The position numbers were made by a program, and so were the translations under genes. Shown piece after piece: positions 7,167 through 15,741 of a stretch of DNA of 64,000 nucleotides; within the stretch, counting starts at the first letter, position 1; each line of letters begins with the position of its first letter. The notes below the pieces were generated by a model. It ran no database searches. It was not told where the DNA came from and saw only the letters and a list, made by a program, of their open reading frames with translations. This DNA is from Mycobacterium lentiflavum (GTDB taxonomy: Bacteria; Actinomycetota; Actinomycetes; Mycobacteriales; Mycobacteriaceae). Location: contig NZ_CP092424.2 of NCBI RefSeq assembly GCF_022374895.2, positions 62,001 through 126,000 of the forward strand, read 5' to 3'.

Positions 7167-9620
7167 TCAGTTGAGTCCTGCCTGGCGCTGATATCGGTGG
7201 AGGTCATCCCGGACCAGTGCCGCCAGGTCCCGCTGGCCAGATGTGTCGAAATAGTTGATGGCTATTTCAAGGTTTCGGAAGCCTTCGGCATACCGTCCGA
7301 GGAGACATTGCGACTGCCCCAGGTTGTTCGCTACTTCTGCCTGACCTGATTGATTACCGCGTGCTCCAAAGATCTTGAATGCCACTTCGAGTAGGGCGCA
7401 AGCCTCCTCAAGGAGCACGAAGCGCGTTTGCCCATTTTTAAGAAGCGCTAGCCGCGACAGGGCAGCGCCGAGATTGAGCGACGTGTCCGCGATGCCAGGC
7501 TGGTCGTCGAGTCTGCGCCGGATCGTCAGCGACTGACGAAGAGGCGCGACAGCCTCCTCGAACCGCTCGCGCTTCGCGAGGGCCGCACCGATGTTGTTGA
7601 GGGTGCCAGCCTCGTTGGAGAGATGAGGAGGCTCCGATTCCCGGGAGATTCGCACGTCCTGCCAATAGACTTCGAACGCATCGTCGACACGTCCTTGGTC
7701 GAAGTAAACGTTGGCGATGTTGCATCGGGACAAACTTAGGGCAGCGACGTCTCCACGCGCCTGATTAATTTCGATTGCTTGCTCGTAGACGCGGACCGCG
7801 CCATCAAAGTCTCCCAGCATGCGTAATGCGCTGCCATAGTTGTTCAGCGCACACGACGCAATCCACGGGTTTTGCTCTCGCACCTTCGGAGCAAGTGAGG
7901 CAGTGAGCGCTGCAACATCGTGGAACTCTTGAACCCAATGTTTTTGCTGCCTGAGCAATTCACCGAGCACAACTCCCATGCCGATCGCGTACGCGCGGAA
8001 ATCTTCACGCGCAACGATCCTCGTCAGGATCGAAGTCGCCGTTGCACGTTCTGCCTGGAACCACGCGGCCGCATCCTCGGCGGATGGGAAAAGGATTTTC
8101 GACTTGTCGGAAACTACCGCGGTGAGCCACTCGGCCGAGCCTGCCAGTGCTACGTAGTACCGGCCGACGAGTCGCTGGAACGCCGTTTCGGCATCGCCGG
8201 CCTGGGATGCACACTCCTCGGTGGAATACAGCCGGACCAAGTCGTGCATACTCCATCGGTTGGGAACATGCTGCTCAACTAGGTGGCTGCGGACCAGGGC
8301 CATGAGCTGCTGCCGCGCCGCCGGACCCGACGACGCTCGGATCAATATGGCTGCGGCGTCCAAACCAACATCTCCACCGGGAACGACCGACAACAGCCGA
8401 AATAGCCGTCGCAGTTCCTCTGGTAACCGGTTGTAGGACAGAGCCAGAGCTGCCCTGACGGACAGATCGCCGCTGTAGTGCAGGCCGCCGAGGCGATCCT
8501 CCTCGCGTGCGAGTTCAACCACGAGCTCTTCGATCGGTCGGTCGGGCTCGTCGGCGAGCAGCGCCGCAACTATTTGAAGCGCGAGAGGTAGACGATCACA
8601 CAGGACGGCTAATCGCTCGACCTGGTCGACGCTATCGAATCGGTGGTCGTCTGGATTGCGGTCCCGAGCAGACGTCGTGATCACCGTGACCGCCTCATCG
8701 AGAGGCATCCGTTTGACCTCGACGACTTGCCGGCTAGGTATGTGGCCAAACGTCTCCCTCGTCGTTATCGTCACCTTGTGCACAGGGTTGGCGGGTCGCA
8801 AGGAATCAAACTGATCTCGTTCACTGACGTTGTCCAACCACAGCAATACGGACTTGCCTTCAGCGGCAAATTGATTCATCACTTCCTGATACTTTCGTGC
8901 CTGGTCGGCCGGATCTTGTGGAATGTCATCGTCATCGAGGCCGAAGCTGCTAAGTAGGGGATGAAACACCGCATCGGCATGCACTCTATTTGCAGGATCT
9001 TCTTCATAACCCCGCATGTCGACGAAAAGCACATATTGGAATAAGTCGGCGGCTTGAGCGGCGGCCACCGCTTGCCTGAGCAGTGTGGTCTTCCCGACGC
9101 CAGGCGGGCCACTGACAGCAACAAGGCTTCGCCGTGGATCGCCAGCCGCGTTTAGGTTGGCGGCCACGTCTTGCAGTTGGAGCTCACGGCCTACGAAGGG
9201 CGGACTATCGGCTACCATCGCGTCGATAGGCAGGACTCGCGCTGACGCCTTGATGTCGCGGGGGCTCTGTCCGACTGCCGTTGCGTTGGCCTCATGCGCT
9301 CGTTTCAGCGCCCGCAACCTGGCCACAGTCCAGGCCTCGGCATCGTTATCGATGACCGTATGGTCGGTCCCGCACATTAGAAGCAAGTTGTCGTAGCCGC
9401 GACGTTGCTCATTCGTCATATCGGGGTTGAACCGGGCCGACGTGGGCAACGCTCCTTCAATATGTGCGATCTCACCGACCATCACGCCGTCGGCGGTCAT
9501 CAAGACTTGCGCGCACCCTGGATATGCACACCGGTTCCCGGAAGCCAAATACAGCCGGCGAGTCACGGTTCGAACCGGCTCTAGCCGGCGGGGCGTTTCC
9601 ACGAATTGACCCTGGCACAT
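7167..9620 (-). CDS. HNH nuclease - NB-ARC NTPase - TPR fusion (STAND-type, likely anti-phage)
   Basis: An 817-aa three-part protein. Residues 20-110 form an HNH endonuclease domain with Zn-type cysteines C31 and C36, the catalytic-strand His in GEIAHIEG (H53), the Asn in GYDNLLLMC (N78) and the final His in TDHTVID (H87). Residues 145-430 are an NB-ARC ATPase: Walker A GPPGVGKTT (171-179), Walker B SVLLWLDNV (257-265) and the sensor TTRE near 286. From about residue 590 to the end there are tandem TPR-like helices. This is the layout of STAND immune proteins: the TPRs sense a ligand, the ATPase oligomerises and the N-terminal nuclease cuts DNA. Anti-phage function is inferred. It stands alone, with TA modules upstream. 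The start could also be GTG seven codons in. Confidence 0.85.
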   Translation of the reverse strand: MCQGQFVETPRRLEPVRTVTRRLYLASGNRCAYPGCAQVLMTADGVMVGEIAHIEGALPTSARFNPDMTNEQRRGYDNLLLMCGTDHTVIDNDAEAWTVARLRALKRAHEANATAVGQSPRDIKASARVLPIDAMVADSPPFVGRELQLQDVAANLNAAGDPRRSLVAVSGPPGVGKTTLLRQAVAAAQAADLFQYVLFVDMRGYEEDPANRVHADAVFHPLLSSFGLDDDDIPQDPADQARKYQEVMNQFAAEGKSVLLWLDNVSERDQFDSLRPANPVHKVTITTRETFGHIPSRQVVEVKRMPLDEAVTVITTSARDRNPDDHRFDSVDQVERLAVLCDRLPLALQIVAALLADEPDRPIEELVVELAREEDRLGGLHYSGDLSVRAALALSYNRLPEELRRLFRLLSVVPGGDVGLDAAAILIRASSGPAARQQLMALVRSHLVEQHVPNRWSMHDLVRLYSTEECASQAGDAETAFQRLVGRYYVALAGSAEWLTAVVSDKSKILFPSAEDAAAWFQAERATATSILTRIVAREDFRAYAIGMGVVLGELLRQQKHWVQEFHDVAALTASLAPKVREQNPWIASCALNNYGSALRMLGDFDGAVRVYEQAIEINQARGDVAALSLSRCNIANVYFDQGRVDDAFEVYWQDVRISRESEPPHLSNEAGTLNNIGAALAKRERFEEAVAPLRQSLTIRRRLDDQPGIADTSLNLGAALSRLALLKNGQTRFVLLEEACALLEVAFKIFGARGNQSGQAEVANNLGQSQCLLGRYAEGFRNLEIAINYFDTSGQRDLAALVRDDLHRYQRQAGLN

Positions 9621-9766
9621 TGAGAAGCGCCAGCCCAGTACCGCCGACTAACGCCGCGCCAACGGGCCGAACGCCGACGCCACAGCGACCTAGGTCGAAT
9701 GTCGCTGCTGCGGCGCGATTTGCAATGATGGAGTAGGCGATATCGCTTCCTCGGGGGGAGGTTCAC

Positions 9767-10267
9767 GTGAGTGCGGTACAGAGCCTGCCGAATGCGCCAG
9801 TTCTGCTGTACGACGGTGTGTGCGGGGTCTGCAACAGCGCGGTGCGCACCCTTCTTCGGTTCGACCGTCATGGAACGCTGCGATTCTCCTCTCTGGACAG
9901 TGACTTCGCTCGCGACATCAGGTCCCGCCACCATCAGCTGGAGGGCGTGGATTCCGCCGTCTGCGTCCGCAACGCGGGACAGCCTGACGAGACGGTGGAT
10001 ATCCGGTCTGCAGCGCTGCTGCAGGTCGCTGCCTACCTCGCAGGGTGGTGGAAATTGGCGCTGGCGGCATACGTGATTCCGCCGGCGGTGCGCGATTGGC
10101 CTTATGAGCGCTTCGCGGCTTTCCGTTACCGCATCGGCGGCCAGCATCACACCTGTCCGATTCCGACAGCCGAGGCGCGCACTCGTTTCTTCGACGCGAC
10201 TTACCAGCTGGAAGCGCTGATCGGCACTAGCACAGTTCTCTCTGACCATCGTGGCAAGCTCGGTTAG
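9767..10267 (+). CDS. DCC-family thiol-disulfide oxidoreductase (DUF393)
   Basis: A 166-aa protein with the family signature near the N-terminus, LLYDGVCGVCNSAV (residues about 13-26), giving the DGxCxxC thioredoxin-like redox pair, followed by the characteristic helices (LQVAAYLAGWWKLALAA, RDWPYERFAAFRYRI). Family members are predicted to exchange disulfides and often sit beside membrane or vitamin-K-dependent carboxylase-like proteins; the substrate is unknown. The GTG start follows GGGGGGAGG at 9752-9760. Eight bases separate its stop from the O-methyltransferase start, so the two are probably co-transcribed. Confidence 0.88.
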   Translation: MSAVQSLPNAPVLLYDGVCGVCNSAVRTLLRFDRHGTLRFSSLDSDFARDIRSRHHQLEGVDSAVCVRNAGQPDETVDIRSAALLQVAAYLAGWWKLALAAYVIPPAVRDWPYERFAAFRYRIGGQHHTCPIPTAEARTRFFDATYQLEALIGTSTVLSDHRGKLG

Positions 10268-10275
10268 GTATCTCG

Positions 10276-11376
10276 ATGCGCCTGCCCGCCTTGCCCTTAC
10301 CGCTTTGGGTCGCGCGCGCCGCCCTCGGTGCTCGACGCCGTGTCTTCGATCTCGCTGATGCCGCGGTGCCCGAAGAATTCGCGCTGTTCTTCGACGTGAC
10401 GATGGGGCTGCACAAACTGAAGATCGCGGGCGTGCTGGTCTCCTCCGGGCTCGCCGATGCCCTCGGCAAGGATTCGCGTGATCCCGTCGACCTCGCACAC
10501 CAACTGGACCTGGACCCTGGCGTAACGGTCAGAATCATCAACGCCGCGATCGGCTCGCGGCTGATGCAACTGAACCGTCAGGGACGTGTGCGCCTGACGA
10601 GTCTCGGCGCCCCGCTGCGCCGAGAACACCCCAAATCGATCGCCTCCTGGGCTACCTACTTCGCGCACCCTGACACCGCAGCCGCATATGCTCACCTCGA
10701 CGACCAGCTGCGCGAGGGAGCCCAAACCTCTGGATATCAAAAGGCATTCGGCAAGTCGCTGTGGGATTACTTAGACGATCGCCCCGATATGAGAGCCACA
10801 TTCGCCGACGCAATGCGCCAGCTGTCCGAGTTCGACCTCGCCGGAATAGTGCGGACGTATCCATGGCCAAGACGCGGAACCATCTGCGACATCGGCGGCG
10901 GGGTCGGGCACATGCTTGCAGCTATCCTCGATCATCGGCCTGACGCTCGCGGCATCTTGCTCGACTCAGCCGAGGTCATCGAACACGCAGACGCATTCCT
11001 GCGCGAGCGAGGATTGACCGACCGGATCGAGCGCCGCGCCGGCGACCTCTTCGGTCAGCTCGACGCCCACGCTGACGTCTACACGATGAAATGGATCCTG
11101 CACGACTGGGACGATGATGCCTGTCGCGAAATCCTCAAGCGCGTCCGCGCCACCATGCCGCCAGGTTCGAGGTTGGTCACGATCGATATGCACCACGGAT
11201 CAGGCCAGCTGAACACCGTGTCAGCGATGAGCGATCTGCTGATGCTTGTTTCCTGCCAAGGCGGACGGGAACGCTCGCCGCAGCAAGTTCACGCCCTGAT
11301 GCGCGACGTCGGGCTTATACCCGGACGAGTCCGCCACTACGGGCCGACGATGCTGGTCGAAGCCCTCGCTCCATGA
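10276..11376 (+). CDS. SAM-dependent O-methyltransferase (class I, PF00891-like)
   Basis: A 366-aa enzyme with the two-part plan of small-molecule O-methyltransferases: an N-terminal dimerisation/winged-helix region (GLHKLKIAGVLVSSGLADAL, about residues 45-110) and a C-terminal Rossmann fold. SAM-binding motif I is CDIGGGVGHMLAAI at about 205-218, followed by an acidic residue at the end of strand 2 (ILLDSAEV). The WILHDWDDDACREIL motif is typical of plant- and carotenoid-type enzymes. The substrate cannot be told. It probably forms an operon with the DCC gene. Its last 40 bases overlap the 3' end of the convergent cas12m-like gene. Confidence 0.87.
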   Translation: MRLPALPLPLWVARAALGARRRVFDLADAAVPEEFALFFDVTMGLHKLKIAGVLVSSGLADALGKDSRDPVDLAHQLDLDPGVTVRIINAAIGSRLMQLNRQGRVRLTSLGAPLRREHPKSIASWATYFAHPDTAAAYAHLDDQLREGAQTSGYQKAFGKSLWDYLDDRPDMRATFADAMRQLSEFDLAGIVRTYPWPRRGTICDIGGGVGHMLAAILDHRPDARGILLDSAEVIEHADAFLRERGLTDRIERRAGDLFGQLDAHADVYTMKWILHDWDDDACREILKRVRATMPPGSRLVTIDMHHGSGQLNTVSAMSDLLMLVSCQGGRERSPQQVHALMRDVGLIPGRVRHYGPTMLVEALAP

Positions 11377-13145
11377 CGGATAGCGCCGGCCCGGCGCAGC
11401 ATCAACGCAGTGGCCGCATGATCTTGGTCGTAGTCCTGCCCGCAGCCATCACAGTGCACCGTCGCGGCCTGGTACCGCGCATCAGCGGGGTTCTCGTAGC
11501 CGCAGCCGTCCCCGTGGATGCGGGAGAGCCCAAAGCGACCGACCTCCCTGACGGCGCAGCCCTCGCGCAACGCCGCGGTGGTCACGAGCGTACGTAGCCG
11601 TCCGGGTGCCACCACGCTTCGCGCGGCCGCGATGCCTTTGTGAGCAGCACGTGGTCGCGGGACGGATGCGGCGGTGAGTTCAGGCAGCAACAAATCATCC
11701 AGCACAAGGGTTTTGGCCTGGCTGGCGAGCATGGCGGCGAACCGGCGATAGAGATCGTCGCGGGCAGCGATGGCATGACGCCTCTGGCCGAGGTCCGGGC
11801 CGCGCCGCAGTTTGAGATCGCGGCGCTGCCAGCGTAGAAGTAGAGCCGCGATCGACTTGGCATCCGCCGGCGGGGCGATTTCCCAAGCGCGAGCCAATGC
11901 GTGGAATTTCGCTACGCCGCGCCAATGTTCGACGGTCGCGGCATCGAGGACACCGCCGGGCGTGCGCGGATCGTCGATCGGCCCGTGTTCGGCCAGCCAG
12001 GTCACAAGGGATAGCTGCAGTGCGCGAGTAGCTTGCCCGCGCTGGGCCCGGATTTGATCCGCACGGGCGAACCCATCGATGAGTGTCGCGGGCACGATCA
12101 GCCGCCCGGTACGCGTGGTCTCGGCGACTACGACGGCGCAAAATTCCTCTGGAATATTCAGTGCCCGAGTCGATCTCCACGTGGCCGCGATGATCCCGTC
12201 GGCGCCGCGGCGCCAACCCAGATGCACTGCCACCGCCGGGCCGGTGCGCCGGGGGTCGGGATCGGGCACAGTGGCTGAGACATTGAGAGTGGCGCGCGGC
12301 CCGGCCGGCGTGTGGCGGATGGTCAGTCGCGCACCTGTGATGTCGGCGTCAGCGGGCAGTTGGCGATGCTGCTGGACGGGCAGCTCCACCAGCAGCATCG
12401 GCCCGTCCGCGCTGCGGCCGTAACGGAACCGGGCGACGACTCGCCCGGCACGCCGTTGTTGGCTCGCGGACATCTGGTTCCACACCTCGGGATCGATCCA
12501 CGGAAGCTGAAAGTAGTTGTGGTACTTGCCATCCAAGGCTGCGACTACCGCTGGGGACCGTGGTGGATCGTCGCGGCGGCGAATCAGTTGAACCGCAATC
12601 GTTCCCGAGCCGTCAAAGGGGTGGTGGCGTAGTGTGGCGTCGGGGCGGGTGATGCGTTGCTGACGAAGGCGTTTCACCGCACCGGCGTGTTGGGCCACCA
12701 CATCGTTAAAGGTGCACCAGAACAGCCCCCGCTCTTGGACGTAGGGTCGGTAGAGGGCTCGTTGCGCGGCGTTGAACGCCGCAGTTCGCACCGCGCGCGG
12801 GCCTGCGGCTTGGGCGCGAACCTCGGTGATCGCTGCGCGGCGCTGCTGGCGTGCCTCACGAAGTGCCGACATCGCTGAAGTTTCGGCGGGACTGCGCCGG
12901 ACACCGCGTTCCGACTGCCCCCGTGAGGCTTTCGCGCTTTCCAACGCCGCGGTCCACGCCGCCTGGGCGTGAGCGATGCGCTCTTCGGCCGCGGCCACTG
13001 CGGGAAAACTAGACCAGATTGCTTGAAGATCGGCTTCGTAGGCCAACCGAATAACCACCAGCTCTTCGCGCAGCTCATGCGCGAGACGCAATTGCTCGCG
13101 AATCGGCTCGGACAGACGCCAGGTGTAGTGCACACTCAAGGTCAC
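11337..13145 (-). CDS. cas12m: Cas12m-like (type V-M) RNA-guided DNA-binding effector, no array beside it
   Basis: About 602 aa, close to the length of characterised mycobacterial Cas12m. From memory of the Mycolicibacterium Cas12m protein, shared stretches include AIWSSFP, LRHHPFDGSGTIAVQL, LPADADITGA, VAVHLGWR, GYENPADARY and VHCDGCGQDYDQDH. The RuvC-like core is degenerate as in the family: VAVHLGWR has His where TnpB/Cas12 nucleases have the catalytic Asp, and TLVLDDLLLPEL stands for the second motif. A CxxC zinc-ribbon element near the C-terminus is kept, with a final Asp (DQDHAATAL). Family members bind target DNA with a crRNA and block transcription without cutting. GTG 13145 fits the family N-terminus; the open frame extends to 13211. 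No repeats are seen within several kb. The VapBC pair lies just upstream on the same strand. Confidence 0.82.
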   Translation of the reverse strand: MTLSVHYTWRLSEPIREQLRLAHELREELVVIRLAYEADLQAIWSSFPAVAAAEERIAHAQAAWTAALESAKASRGQSERGVRRSPAETSAMSALREARQQRRAAITEVRAQAAGPRAVRTAAFNAAQRALYRPYVQERGLFWCTFNDVVAQHAGAVKRLRQQRITRPDATLRHHPFDGSGTIAVQLIRRRDDPPRSPAVVAALDGKYHNYFQLPWIDPEVWNQMSASQQRRAGRVVARFRYGRSADGPMLLVELPVQQHRQLPADADITGARLTIRHTPAGPRATLNVSATVPDPDPRRTGPAVAVHLGWRRGADGIIAATWRSTRALNIPEEFCAVVVAETTRTGRLIVPATLIDGFARADQIRAQRGQATRALQLSLVTWLAEHGPIDDPRTPGGVLDAATVEHWRGVAKFHALARAWEIAPPADAKSIAALLLRWQRRDLKLRRGPDLGQRRHAIAARDDLYRRFAAMLASQAKTLVLDDLLLPELTAASVPRPRAAHKGIAAARSVVAPGRLRTLVTTAALREGCAVREVGRFGLSRIHGDGCGYENPADARYQAATVHCDGCGQDYDQDHAATALMLRRAGAIRHGARASTSIVGP

Positions 13146-13272
13146 ACCACTGAACGCCACAAACCGAACTGTAAGCGACGACAACGGTGGTATGGATAAC
13201 AGTCGACGCAAGTACGACGCCCTCGCGCTGGCGTTGCCAAACTCCGCTCAGTATGGCACAGGCTAGCCGCGC

Positions 13273-13653
13273 TCAGACCGCCACGACGTCGACCAGTTGG
13301 CCCAACCCGCCAAAGTCAGCGGCGTTGCGGGTATAAAGGCGCGCAGCGTGAGCATGAGCGGTGGCCGCGATCAGCAAGTCCATCGACCGGGCCCGCGGCT
13401 GGCGCCCCGAATCCACCACAGCCGCAGCGATTTGGCCGTAGCTCGCCGCCACGGCGTCATCCACGGGCAGCGCGTCGAACTTACGCTCAACGACCAGCAA
13501 CCGCCGCAGCCTCTCGGCCCGCACCTGCTGATCTTTGGCGACCAGGACCCCGAAGTGCAGTTCTGCCAACGTGATTGCGCTAACAGCCAACTCTCCGACC
13601 AGGGGTTCGACATCGGACGCGATCACCACGCTGGTGTCGAGGATCGCCCTCAT
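13273..13653 (-). CDS. vapC: VapC-family PIN-domain ribonuclease toxin
   Basis: A 126-aa PIN domain. The first acidic residue is in MRAILDTSVVI, the second in SAITLAELHFGVL, and the late motif SMDLLIAATAHAHAARLYTRNAADF supplies the remaining acidic residues that hold the Mg ions. Such toxins cleave tRNA or rRNA when released. The ATG at 13653 lies in an ATGA overlap with the antitoxin stop; an upstream ATG four codons earlier is less likely. It precedes the cas12m-like gene on the same strand with a gap of about 130 bases. Confidence 0.92.
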   Translation of the reverse strand: MRAILDTSVVIASDVEPLVGELAVSAITLAELHFGVLVAKDQQVRAERLRRLLVVERKFDALPVDDAVAASYGQIAAAVVDSGRQPRARSMDLLIAATAHAHAARLYTRNAADFGGLGQLVDVVAV

Positions 13654-13898
13654 TGCTTGGCCCACGGATCATGTATCTCGTGGTCGATGGCCTCACGGTC
13701 GGCGTTCCAGGCGGGATCAGGTGGCCCAGCGAACAGGTCGGCCACGTCCGTCCACCGCCGCCAGGTACGAGGCGCCGCAGGAACGAGCCGGGCCCCCGGG
13801 CGACCCGCCACGGTGATCGTGATCTCCTCGCCCTCCTCGGCCCGGCGGACGAGTTCGGACGCGTTCTGCCGCAGCTCACGCAAGCCAACTACTTCCAC
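13650..13898 (-). CDS. vapB: Phd/YefM-type antitoxin of the VapC pair
   Basis: An 82-aa antitoxin starting at GTG 13898 (VEVVGLRELRQNASELVRRAEEGEEITIT), the standard Phd/YefM DNA-binding fold, followed by an acidic, Trp-rich tail (RRWTDVADLFAGPPDPAW) that should cover the toxin active site. The open frame extends 22 codons further but those residues are Cys-rich and atypical. A perfect 18-base palindrome lies ten bases upstream of the start. It overlaps vapC by four bases. Confidence 0.88.
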   Translation of the reverse strand: MEVVGLRELRQNASELVRRAEEGEEITITVAGRPGARLVPAAPRTWRRWTDVADLFAGPPDPAWNADREAIDHEIHDPWAKQ

Positions 13899-13907
13899 AC
13901 AATCTAC

Positions 13908-13925
13908 TGTAGCACATGTGCTACA
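13908..13925. promoter_or_regulatory. Perfect 18-bp palindrome, vapBC operator candidate
   Basis: TGTAGCACATGTGCTACA is identical to its reverse complement over all 18 bases. Its position just before the antitoxin GTG fits an autoregulatory operator for a dimeric Phd/VapB protein. Confidence 0.7.
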
Positions 13926-13991
13926 CCGGTGGCATGTCGGAGACGAGGAGCCCGCGGTCAGCACGGCCTACTTCTAAGTTGTGGTCGAGTT

Positions 13992-15677
13992 CTAGGGCAC
14001 TAGGTTCAGTAAGCGGTCGATATCGTTGCGGTGCAGCGTTAGTGGAGCATTCAGGTCGATGAACGTGTCGCGCAGTGGGCAGGGTTCTTCCCAGTCGTCG
14101 GTGAAGGCGAATTGGTCGTTACCGGAAAGGAGTGTGTTGATGTCGGCGCAGAGCTCTCGGACCGCGATGGCCATGCCTCTCGCGCCCGATCCGTCGTATC
14201 CCAGCGGGTAAGGTTCAGCCTTGCCATGGGGCGTGGGCATGATCCACGATGTGCTGTTTTCGTCCGCAACGAAAGCCGGGTAGCTGTCCTTGAATTGACC
14301 TGGTGTCACACCGATTTCGATGCTTTTCAGCCGTCCGGTTGCGTGCCGAAGTTGGGAACCAGTAGTCGCATAGATCCTTGTCGGGGTTTCGACGATCCAG
14401 GAATCGGGCTGCAGGGGGTCGTGCAAGCACTGGCGAGGGCTGTATCTATCGGGGCCTTGATCGATTGTCGAGTAGATCGAGGTGAAGCCGAGTTCGTCGG
14501 TTCGCCGCAGGGCGGTCAGCGGACGGAGGCGCTCATGCCATCGTTGGGCTAGGGGCCCGAGTTGGTTGCGATCGATGGTGGTCACGCAACCCAAGATGGG
14601 CTGCCACAGCCCCCAGTACCCCCAGGATCCATCGCCGAGCGATCCGATAAACAGTGCCGATTCTGCGTAGCGAGGGTTGGCGGGCAGATGTAGGAGTTCG
14701 GCGCGCTCCTCGTCGGTTAGCGGGTCGGGGGCGACTGGGTCGATATCGGGCACGCCGGCCACCAACAGGCCGGTTTCACTGGTCATGGTGGTCACAGACA
14801 GTGGAGTCAGCTGCAGGTTTTGAGCGGTCGCGTAATTGATGATGCGGCACGCGCGGCCGAGGAGCCGCAGCAGAACGGAATCGTCTTTACAGGCATCGAC
14901 GAGGGCTGCGGAAAAATTCTTGATCTGGTACTGCGTCTGGTAGCGGGGGGCGATTTTTCGGACCTCGCCGGGCCGCCAGGCGGCCATGGCGTCCATGTCG
15001 AGGAGCCCGGACGGCCAGTACGGCACGTCGGTGCGCAGAAGGTAGGCGAGATCCGACCACGAGAAGTATTCTCGCCCAACGCTCTCCGGGCCGTCGCCAG
15101 ATTGTCCGAGGCTGTCCCAGACCCCGATGCCTCGATGGCTCCGTGGGTCGTTTCGGTCGGGGTGTTCGGGGTCGGGTGTGCGGCTTTCGCTGTCGGTGAC
15201 CACGACGACCGTGGAGACGTCCGTGTGCTGGCCTGCGATTAACGCAGCGAGGTCGCGGGCGACATCGACGCTCCAGGTCTGGTCTGGGTAGGCGACGATG
15301 ACACGACCACGGTCGTCGGCGGGTTGCCAGAAGTGCAAGACGCCCTGGTTGCACCAGGTACCTTTTCCTACTTCGAAGGGCTCGGCCCCGAGGAACGCGG
15401 CCGGCGCGTGACGAAACGATGACGGCAGCGGATAGAGCCGTGGTATCCGTGTCCGAAAGTGAGGACGCGAGGCGTCGATGAAGTCGTAGAGGGTGGCAGG
15501 TCGCCAGTAGTTCTTGCGATCAAGTTCCAGATCTGGGGCTGGAAAGCCTTCTGCACCGCCTGCGGCGACGTCTTGCCGAATCGATTGGGGTGTGGCGTCT
15601 AGACGATCGCTTACGTAGTCTACCGACAGGCGCATGTTGTACCAGGAGGTCCTCTGCCGCACGCGATCCCACGTCAT
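13992..15677 (-). CDS. Unrecognised 561-aa protein with N-terminal HTH-like region
   Basis: I do not recognise this family. The first 55 residues (RLSVDYVSDRLDATPQSIRQ ... YWRPATLYDFIDASRP) look like a small helix-turn-helix or excisionase-type fold. The rest is a mixed alpha/beta protein rich in Trp and Asp without transmembrane segments or nucleotide-binding motifs. A run VVVVTDSESRTPDPEHPDRND around residue 160 looks like a flexible acidic loop. Met15 (15635) is an alternative start that places the HTH at the N-terminus. The gene lies upstream of vapBC and cas12m on the same strand but is separated from vapB by about 90 bases. A 95-base stretch (14301-14395) recurs as a degraded copy at 56098-56205, so the family was once present twice. 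Confidence 0.75.
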   Translation of the reverse strand: MTWDRVRQRTSWYNMRLSVDYVSDRLDATPQSIRQDVAAGGAEGFPAPDLELDRKNYWRPATLYDFIDASRPHFRTRIPRLYPLPSSFRHAPAAFLGAEPFEVGKGTWCNQGVLHFWQPADDRGRVIVAYPDQTWSVDVARDLAALIAGQHTDVSTVVVVTDSESRTPDPEHPDRNDPRSHRGIGVWDSLGQSGDGPESVGREYFSWSDLAYLLRTDVPYWPSGLLDMDAMAAWRPGEVRKIAPRYQTQYQIKNFSAALVDACKDDSVLLRLLGRACRIINYATAQNLQLTPLSVTTMTSETGLLVAGVPDIDPVAPDPLTDEERAELLHLPANPRYAESALFIGSLGDGSWGYWGLWQPILGCVTTIDRNQLGPLAQRWHERLRPLTALRRTDELGFTSIYSTIDQGPDRYSPRQCLHDPLQPDSWIVETPTRIYATTGSQLRHATGRLKSIEIGVTPGQFKDSYPAFVADENSTSWIMPTPHGKAEPYPLGYDGSGARGMAIAVRELCADINTLLSGNDQFAFTDDWEEPCPLRDTFIDLNAPLTLHRNDIDRLLNLVP

Positions 15678-15741
15678 GGGCCGGACTATATGTGGCGGAT
15701 ATATTTGCGTCTACCACGCAGGGCATATTGGGCGAAGGAAG

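Noticed and set aside
9581..10498. 305-residue minus-strand open frame
   Set aside because: Antisense to the DCC and methyltransferase genes, both of which have firm family motifs.
13146..13992. Possible CRISPR array beside the Cas12m-like gene
   Set aside because: Both flanks were read for repeats of 25-40 bases at regular spacing; none was found. The only repeat is the 18-base vapB palindrome.
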